Source of the DNA: Verrucomicrobiaceae bacterium
Lineage (GTDB): Bacteria > Verrucomicrobiota > Verrucomicrobiia > Chthoniobacterales > Terrimicrobiaceae
Direction: 5' to 3'
NCBI GenBank assembly: GCA_007280915.1
Contig: QYQL01000040.1
Coordinates: 1 to 60,082, forward strand
Length of the DNA: 60,082 bases
Shown: piece by piece, positions 56,248 through 60,082 of the stretch
Position numbering within the stretch: position 1 is the stretch's first letter
How the letters are laid out: each line of letters starts with the position of its first letter
The notes under the pieces: model-generated
What the model was told of the DNA's origin: nothing
Seen by the model: the letters and a program-made list of their open reading frames with translations, nothing else
Database searches by the model: none
Program-made: the position numbers and the translations under genes

Positions 56248-56898
56248 ATGGAAGACCCCGTCATACTTCAGGACCCCATGAAACTTCGCGTCCTCATTGT
56301 CGAAGATCAGGTGATGTTCCTTGAGCTTCTGGTGGCCACGCTGAAGACCATTCCGTATATCGAGGTCGTGGCCACGGCCACCAGCGTGCAGGAGGCCATC
56401 CTCGCTGCCGAGCGGCACAAGCCGGACCTGGGAATCATTGACCTGCTGCTCCCTGGCGGAAGCGGCCTCGAAGTCGCCCAGAAAGCCAAGGAGCTTGTCC
56501 CGGAGATCCAGTGCCTTCTCCTCACCGCCCAGCCGGACAGGATCGAATGGAGCTCCGAGCTCGGGGGCTGCGTGCGCAAGATCGTGGACAAGGTCCGCGC
56601 GTTCGATGTCCTCCACCGCGAGATCGACGCCATCATCAAGGAAAAATTTTCAAACCTCGGGGAGCAGGCTCCGGTGGACCCCGGCACCATTCTCACACGC
56701 CGCGAGTTCGAGATCTTCAATCTCATCGGGCAGGGGCTGATCAACAAGCAGATCGCGGCCGACCTTTTCATCTCGGCGCACACCGTCGAATCCCACCGCA
56801 AATCCATTTCCAAAAAGCTCCACTCCAGCGGCTCCGACCTTGTCCGGACCGCCGCCCTCTACAGCCGCCGCCCCTCCCCGCAGACAGGCAGCCTGTAG
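56248..56898 (+). CDS. NarL/FixJ (LuxR-type) response regulator
   Basis: This 216-residue regulator has a receiver (VLIVEDQVMFLELL; phospho-Asp in LGIIDLLLPGGSG; conserved Lys replaced or shifted near VRKIVDKV) and a C-terminal GerE/LuxR helix-turn-helix (about 155-210, LTRREFEIFNLIGQGLINKQ). Starts at 56248 or 56278 are possible. It is the only recognisable DNA-binding output protein in the island and therefore the leading candidate to bind the 18-bp dyad; that link is inference. Confidence 0.9.
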   Translation: MEDPVILQDPMKLRVLIVEDQVMFLELLVATLKTIPYIEVVATATSVQEAILAAERHKPDLGIIDLLLPGGSGLEVAQKAKELVPEIQCLLLTAQPDRIEWSSELGGCVRKIVDKVRAFDVLHREIDAIIKEKFSNLGEQAPVDPGTILTRREFEIFNLIGQGLINKQIAADLFISAHTVESHRKSISKKLHSSGSDLVRTAALYSRRPSPQTGSL

Positions 56899-57254
56899 CG
56901 GCGGCCTGTGGCCTGACACCAGAATTCTCATGCCGGCAGCCTGTGCATCACCGGAGAATCATACCGTCTCTTGAAATAAAGCGACGATAAGGGACCAGCG
57001 CAAAACGGGGAGCACAGGCGTCCCGCCAATGAAAGACGCGCGCCTGCGCATGCAGAGTCACTGCCCAAACAGGCGGGACGCCTGTTCTCCCTGGTCGCTG
57101 CAAAGTCCGGTTATTTCCAAGAGATGGAATCAGTCCGGACAATCGGGCCGCCGGGCGGAATCCCGGTTTGAGGATCTGGAAAGTCATTGCGCATGTGAAA
57201 AATCTTCCGGCTGGAGTGACGCGGCGGCGATACGTGTCGTGATTCCCGTTGGTT
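56899..57254. other. intergenic region holding the second REP-like element
   Basis: No gene is supported in this 356-base gap. Positions 56962-57127 are the inverted copy of the ~166-bp element. The remainder (57128-57254) separates convergent genes and shows no clear terminator. Confidence 0.65.
56962..57127. repeat. ~166-bp REP-like element, copy 2 (inverted)
   Basis: This is nearly identical to the reverse complement of 43902-44069, including the GTCCCGCC palindromes and the ATACCGTCTCTTG / CCAAGAGATGG ends. Together the copies flank the PEP-CTERM gene and five signalling genes. Confidence 0.85.
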
Positions 57255-57590
57255 TCAGTTTTTCAAAAGGAAGAAAATTGCAACCGCCGTGGCGAGCGCG
57301 ATCACGGGCAGGATGACATACCGGAGAAAACGGTCTCTTCCATACCGTCTGCTGCTCAACAGCGAGAGCACGGAGCGGCGATGCCTGGGTTCCTGGAGGA
57401 GATGGTGCGCTTTGCTTCCGGGGTTCGGAGGAGTGGACTCGCCGCTCGGGTTTGGACCGGGCCCGTCGGTTGAGCGGATATGCGATATCCGGTGAAATGA
57501 GGAGGAGGGGCGTTTCGCCAATTCCTGCAAAAATGGCGCGGGATGTTTCTGGCGCCGGTGCCACCCGCCGAATGGAACCGTGAATTTCAT
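57255..57590 (-). CDS. small C-terminally membrane-anchored protein, paralogue A
   Basis: The 111-residue product has a Pro/Arg/Ser-rich, probably disordered front and a C-terminal block SLLSSRRYGRDRFLRYVILP followed by one membrane helix and a short Lys-Asn end. This block is clearly similar to the end of the 110-residue protein at 58918-59250 (YGRARFIRCVVIP then a helix). The ATG at 57590 overlaps the stop of a 61-residue frame upstream (ATGA). The function is unknown. Confidence 0.5.
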   Translation of the reverse strand: MKFTVPFGGWHRRQKHPAPFLQELAKRPSSSFHRISHIRSTDGPGPNPSGESTPPNPGSKAHHLLQEPRHRRSVLSLLSSRRYGRDRFLRYVILPVIALATAVAIFFLLKN

Positions 57591-57772
57591 AACCTGTCCC
57601 GTGAGCAGAAATTCCCCCGCCCGCAAATTCCGGATCGGAGGATATTTTTCCGGCGTTGCGGTGTGCTGAGCGCCGCTGGACGCGATGCGCCGAAGTGTGA
57701 AACCCCGCAGCTCCTGAATTTCCGGTCGATCATTTCTTGCATTTCCAGTTTCACATTCCCGCGCGAGATCAC
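57587..57772 (-). CDS. possible 61-residue protein, first gene of a dyad-led minus-strand operon
   Basis: The frame MISRGNVKLEMQEMIDRKFR... has no recognised domain and is Cys/Arg-rich. Support comes from position: its ATG is 43 bp after dyad copy 5 read on the minus strand, the same spacing as other dyad-led genes, and its stop overlaps the next ATG by 4 bp. It may instead be leader DNA. Confidence 0.35.
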   Translation of the reverse strand: MISRGNVKLEMQEMIDRKFRSCGVSHFGASRPAALSTPQRRKNILRSGICGRGNFCSRDRL

Positions 57773-57815
57773 TTGCCGAACAGCAGTAGAATAGCCCGGG
57801 ACCGGCAGCTAAGCC

Positions 57816-57833
57816 ATACCGCCTTGTCGGTAT
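57816..57833 (-). promoter_or_regulatory. 18-bp island dyad, copy 5 (minus strand)
   Basis: Read on the minus strand this is ATACCGACAAGGCGGTAT, preceded by CAAA, and lies 43 bp before the 61-residue frame. Its orientation toward a minus-strand gene supports a directional element. Confidence 0.6.
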
Positions 57834-57915
57834 TTTGAAGACTTCCCGGAAAGCAATTCTCCCCGGATCCGGCAAGTTGTAGCGGCGGACTGTGGCCGTC
57901 ACTTGGGTCCTGTTG

Positions 57916-58023
57916 ATCCGCAGATTGCAGATGAAAAAGAGGTGGGACAGATCCATTCGACAAGCGTCCGGCGCCCCGGCTTCTCTCCTGGAAAATCTGC
58001 GTAAATCTGCGCAATCTGCGGAT
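57916..58023. repeat. 13-bp inverted repeat with ATCTGCG tandem
   Basis: ATCCGCAGATTGC (57916-57928) is the exact reverse complement of 58011-58023, separated by 82 bases. The right part (57992-58022) is a degenerate ATCTGCG tandem. Confidence 0.6.
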
Positions 58024-58150
58024 ACGACTTTATTAAAACGCTCCAGGTTTTCGCTTTGAGCGCAAGCGGAGATCGGCAACATGCCGGATCAGCCGCCGCC
58101 GGTTTCACCAACAATTCGCAAGTCTGTTTGGGCGTCGCATGTCCGAAAAA

Positions 58151-58168
58151 ATACCGTCAACACGGGAT
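58151..58168 (+). promoter_or_regulatory. 18-bp island dyad, copy 6
   Basis: ATACCGTCAACACGGGAT, preceded by GAAAAA, lies 64 bp before the H-NOX-like gene ATG. It differs from copy 7 at three positions. Confidence 0.65.
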
Positions 58169-58232
58169 ACCCGTGTCGGCCGTCCGTTGCATATTCTCCC
58201 AGTGTTGCGCAACTGAGCTCCCCCTCAAGAAT

Positions 58233-58910
58233 ATGGAAAAATTGGGATCAATCCTGCAGGAGATGGTCGTCCGGAAGCTCGGAAAACGTGGCTGGACGAT
58301 GGTAATTCAGCGATGCATCGCATGTCATGATTTCGAGCAGCACCTCGAATCGTATGGAGCCCAGAGGGTTTCTCCTGTGAGCCGCTGGCCGCATGAGGAA
58401 GCGTATGGGGCTGATCTTCCGTCCGGATTTCTTTTGCTGATTCACGCGGCGGAGACTCTCGGGGAAACCGTCTCCGATCTCCTGGAGAAAGTCGGAAGGC
58501 AGTATGCCAGCAGCCTCCCGATTCCCGTGGAACTGACCGATCCGTTCTCCTCCTCGACCGGATTTTTTTCGGCGATGGCATTCTTCCACGCGTCCTGCGC
58601 GTGGATTTTTGAAATCCTCACGCCGGGAAGCCTCCGCGTGACCGCGGCAGCGACCGGCGGCTTGAAGATCCGCTGCGCCACGCGCGAAAAGGATCTCGGG
58701 GCATTCGTCAAGGGGTTCATCTCAGAAATTCACAAGCGCTTTGAGGGCAGCTCGGCCGACATCCGCTCCGATGCGCTCGGCCACCTTGTCGGGAATACCC
58801 TCTCGTTTCTCCTCACCTCCTCGCCGCCGGAAATCCCCTGCGATCAACAAGGGGTGGGGCCGCGCCTCGTCCTGCATCCGGAAACTGCGACAGCCGCCCT
58901 CTCCGCTTAA
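58233..58910 (+). CDS. H-NOX-like (heme NO/oxygen-binding family) sensor protein
   Basis: This 225-residue soluble protein resembles H-NOX. WPHEEAYGADLPSGFLLLIH (about 52-71) with ETVSDLLEKVGRQY parallels the family's early helices. The segment FFHASCAWIFEILTPGSLRV places His119 at the exact spacing of the proximal heme His (H..F..L.P.S). DLGAFVKGFISEIHKRF matches the C-terminal helix. The heme-propionate motif YxSxR is degenerate (RCATR: Tyr to Arg, Ser to Ala, Arg kept). H-NOX proteins often regulate nearby histidine kinases, which fits here. Heme binding is not proven. Confidence 0.62.
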   Translation: MEKLGSILQEMVVRKLGKRGWTMVIQRCIACHDFEQHLESYGAQRVSPVSRWPHEEAYGADLPSGFLLLIHAAETLGETVSDLLEKVGRQYASSLPIPVELTDPFSSSTGFFSAMAFFHASCAWIFEILTPGSLRVTAAATGGLKIRCATREKDLGAFVKGFISEIHKRFEGSSADIRSDALGHLVGNTLSFLLTSSPPEIPCDQQGVGPRLVLHPETATAALSA

Positions 58911-58917
58911 ACAAGCA

Positions 58918-59250
58918 ATGATCCAGCACGAAAGAGCCTCCGCCTCTGCGCAATATGGAGAGAGCGGAAACTTCCTTTCCGGCGGGCCTGCGATGCCGGC
59001 GTTTTACAGGACGCTCCGCTGCCCCAACGCGGGGCATGATTCCAACCATCACCGGCCGGGCCCGCCGGCAGCCTCCCCGTTTCGCTCCCGGCGGTTGCAG
59101 CATCCGTTGGCCCGCGAGAGGCGCAAAAAATCGCTGAGACGGTTTTTTTCAAACAAGCTCTACGGGCGCGCCCGCTTCATCCGGTGTGTTGTCATTCCCG
59201 CATGTTTTGCCGTGGCCGGAATGTTGGTGTGGATGCTCTTGCACCGGTAG
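58918..59250 (+). CDS. small C-terminally membrane-anchored protein, paralogue B
   Basis: This 110-residue product starts 7 bp after the H-NOX-like gene and may share its transcript. The front is Arg/Pro/His-rich and likely disordered. The end (SLRRFFSNKLYGRARFIRCV, then one membrane helix and LLHR) matches the 111-residue minus-strand protein at 57255-57590. It lacks a signal peptide, so it is probably tail-anchored with its bulk in the cytoplasm. The function is unknown. Confidence 0.55.
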   Translation: MIQHERASASAQYGESGNFLSGGPAMPAFYRTLRCPNAGHDSNHHRPGPPAASPFRSRRLQHPLARERRKKSLRRFFSNKLYGRARFIRCVVIPACFAVAGMLVWMLLHR

Positions 59251-59278
59251 GACCCATCCTGCGGAACGGTCCGAAAAA

Positions 59279-59296
59279 ATACCGACAAGACGGGAT
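59279..59296 (+). promoter_or_regulatory. 18-bp island dyad, copy 7
   Basis: ATACCGACAAGACGGGAT, preceded by GAAAAA, lies 40 bp before the 80-residue small protein ATG. Confidence 0.65.
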
Positions 59297-59336
59297 TGCC
59301 GGATTTTCCATCCAAGGCAATTGTCTTCCGAAATCT

Positions 59337-59579
59337 ATGGAAACCACACATTCACCCGGTGCCGCCCACGGCAAAAGTGCGGAGCCATCGTTTCTTGTCC
59401 TGAACATACCCCGGCTGGAAGCCGGCGCATCCAGGGCAACCCGCCCTGTAATGGAGCGGCAGTCTGGCAGCCCGTGGCCGGATTCTTCCTCGCGTGGCTT
59501 CAAAGCCCAGTGGGTGCTCATCATCGCCATCGTGGGTTTTCTCGCCGGCTGGGTCGCCGCGAATTTGTTGCCCGGCTGA
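59337..59579 (+). CDS. small protein with one C-terminal membrane helix
   Basis: The 80-residue product has a polar, Ser/Pro/Arg-rich front and a C-terminal helix (AQWVLIIAIVGFLAGWVAAN LLPG). It lacks the YGR block of paralogues A and B but has the same tail-anchored layout and its own dyad 40 bp upstream. No family is recognised. Confidence 0.5.
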   Translation: METTHSPGAAHGKSAEPSFLVLNIPRLEAGASRATRPVMERQSGSPWPDSSSRGFKAQWVLIIAIVGFLAGWVAANLLPG

Positions 59580-59844
59580 GGCCGCCCACGCTCCACCATG
59601 AAGAAAATCACGCTGGATTCGCTGATTTTCCCGCGTCCGCACGAACTTCGCTGCGGATCGCTCCACGGACGGCACGACGGCCGTCCCTCCAACAGGAAAG
59701 CCCCGGGGTATCAGACCCAAAGGGAATGAACCCCGCGCAATGGAGGTTGGGTGTTCTCAAGAGCAAGTGGTTTTGATGCGTTTTCGCTGATCCCCTTCCC
59801 CGGCGACATTGACGGTGCAGCGGGAAAAGGGCACTCTCCAATGT

Positions 59845-60082
59845 ATGACGCGCGTGACTGCTGACGGGCGCCCCCGAGAACCCTTGGAAACGACCGCTCA
59901 GGGCCCGGCTGGCAAAATTCTCAAACTCTGTCACTCCGCGATGTCCCATGGAGGATGGTGGGCGCTGGCGACCCTGCTGGCGGGGCTGGCCGCCACCGCC
60001 TTCGTTGCCGGCCATCAAAAACTGGATTCCGATGAGCGGGCCAAGCGGGAGTTCGATTTCATCTGCAATGAGGTGGAGTTAA
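59845..60082 (+). CDS. N-terminal part of a membrane sensor protein (CHASE-like), cut by the window end
   Basis: An open frame of 79 codons runs off the window. A membrane helix (about residues 37-54, WWALATLLAGLAATAFVAGH) is followed by QKLDSDERAKREFDFICNEV, which resembles the start of CHASE sensor domains of kinases and cyclases. The setting beside other kinases supports a further sensor protein. ATG at 59845 is assumed. Confidence 0.5.
   Translation, partial: MTRVTADGRPREPLETTAQGPAGKILKLCHSAMSHGGWWALATLLAGLAATAFVAGHQKLDSDERAKREFDFICNEVEL

Larger units (their letters stand above)
57773..58232. other. divergent regulatory region with dyads 5 and 6 and an inverted repeat
   Basis: These 460 bases separate the minus-strand small operon from the plus-strand H-NOX-like gene. 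They hold two dyads facing outward (57816 and 58151), a 13-bp perfect inverted repeat (57916-57928 with 58011-58023) and a short ATCTGCG tandem (57992-58022) of a type dispersed in related genomes. No credible gene is seen. Confidence 0.6.

Noticed and set aside
57769..58014. 81-codon minus-strand frame that overlaps the 61-residue frame by ATGA
   Set aside because: It contains dyad copy 5 and repeat DNA inside it and has no plausible product.
39321..59296. Reading the 18-bp dyad as a sigma-54 or classic -35/-10 promoter
   Set aside because: There is no TGGC-N8-TGC pattern, and the conserved arms are too close together for -35/-10 boxes; an operator or an activator site fits better.

Overview
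The window is a high-GC stretch from a diderm heterotroph, most likely a Verrucomicrobiota bacterium (Chthoniobacter/Terrimicrobium-like; inferred, no marker gene was compared). Supporting signs are a large protein with autotransporter-associated strand repeats and a PEP-CTERM tail, intergenic repeats of the kind that yield spurious 'TGVPPV..RRDAC' translations in this phylum, a very large GreA fusion, and outer-membrane functions (LpxK, Pal lipoprotein, OpgG/OpgH, RlpA). No rRNA, tRNA, CRISPR array or prophage was recognised.

Region 1 (1-38.1 kb) is mostly chromosomal housekeeping in tight operons, many with 4-bp ATGA/GTGA overlaps. In order: a LacI-type regulator; a nitrate/sulfonate/taurine-type ABC importer (minus strand); thrB-lpxK-ppnP; a membrane zinc peptidase and thiD; tyrS (one-base frameshift) with a secreted protein and a PaaX-like regulator; a U32 protein coupled to a LysM/L,D-transpeptidase-fold protein that lacks its catalytic Cys; carA, an FHA protein, lysS and an RlpA-like lipoprotein; an opgG - small membrane protein - opgH operon; a DegT aminotransferase and Pal; the GreA fusion, a truncated mpg, a DUF2062 protein, glnB, uppP and a CBS protein; rnc and an M29 aminopeptidase; then rpmH-rnpA-[two inserted genes]-yidD-yidC-khpB. 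A degenerate second copy of the rnpA 3' end sits directly before yidD, so the two secreted-protein genes between rnpA and yidD look like an insertion.

Region 2 (38.1-39.2 kb) holds a two-gene AbiEii-like toxin/antitoxin candidate.

Region 3 (39.2-60.1 kb) is an accessory signalling island. It contains a membrane hybrid histidine kinase, the PEP-CTERM repeat protein, a soluble 7-PAS kinase, a second kinase that duplicates its catalytic half, two paralogous receiver-kinase proteins, a LuxR-type response regulator, an H-NOX-like heme sensor, small proteins with one C-terminal membrane helix, and the start of another sensor protein. Seven copies of an 18-bp motif, consensus ATACC-NNCWWNA-SGGKAT, stand 40-190 bp before the transcription units here, always in the same orientation relative to the gene. 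I found none in the first 39 kb. A near-identical ~166-bp repeat in inverted orientation flanks 44.07-56.96 kb. My reading is a co-regulated surface/signalling regulon; this shared motif and its gene set are the most novel thing in the window.
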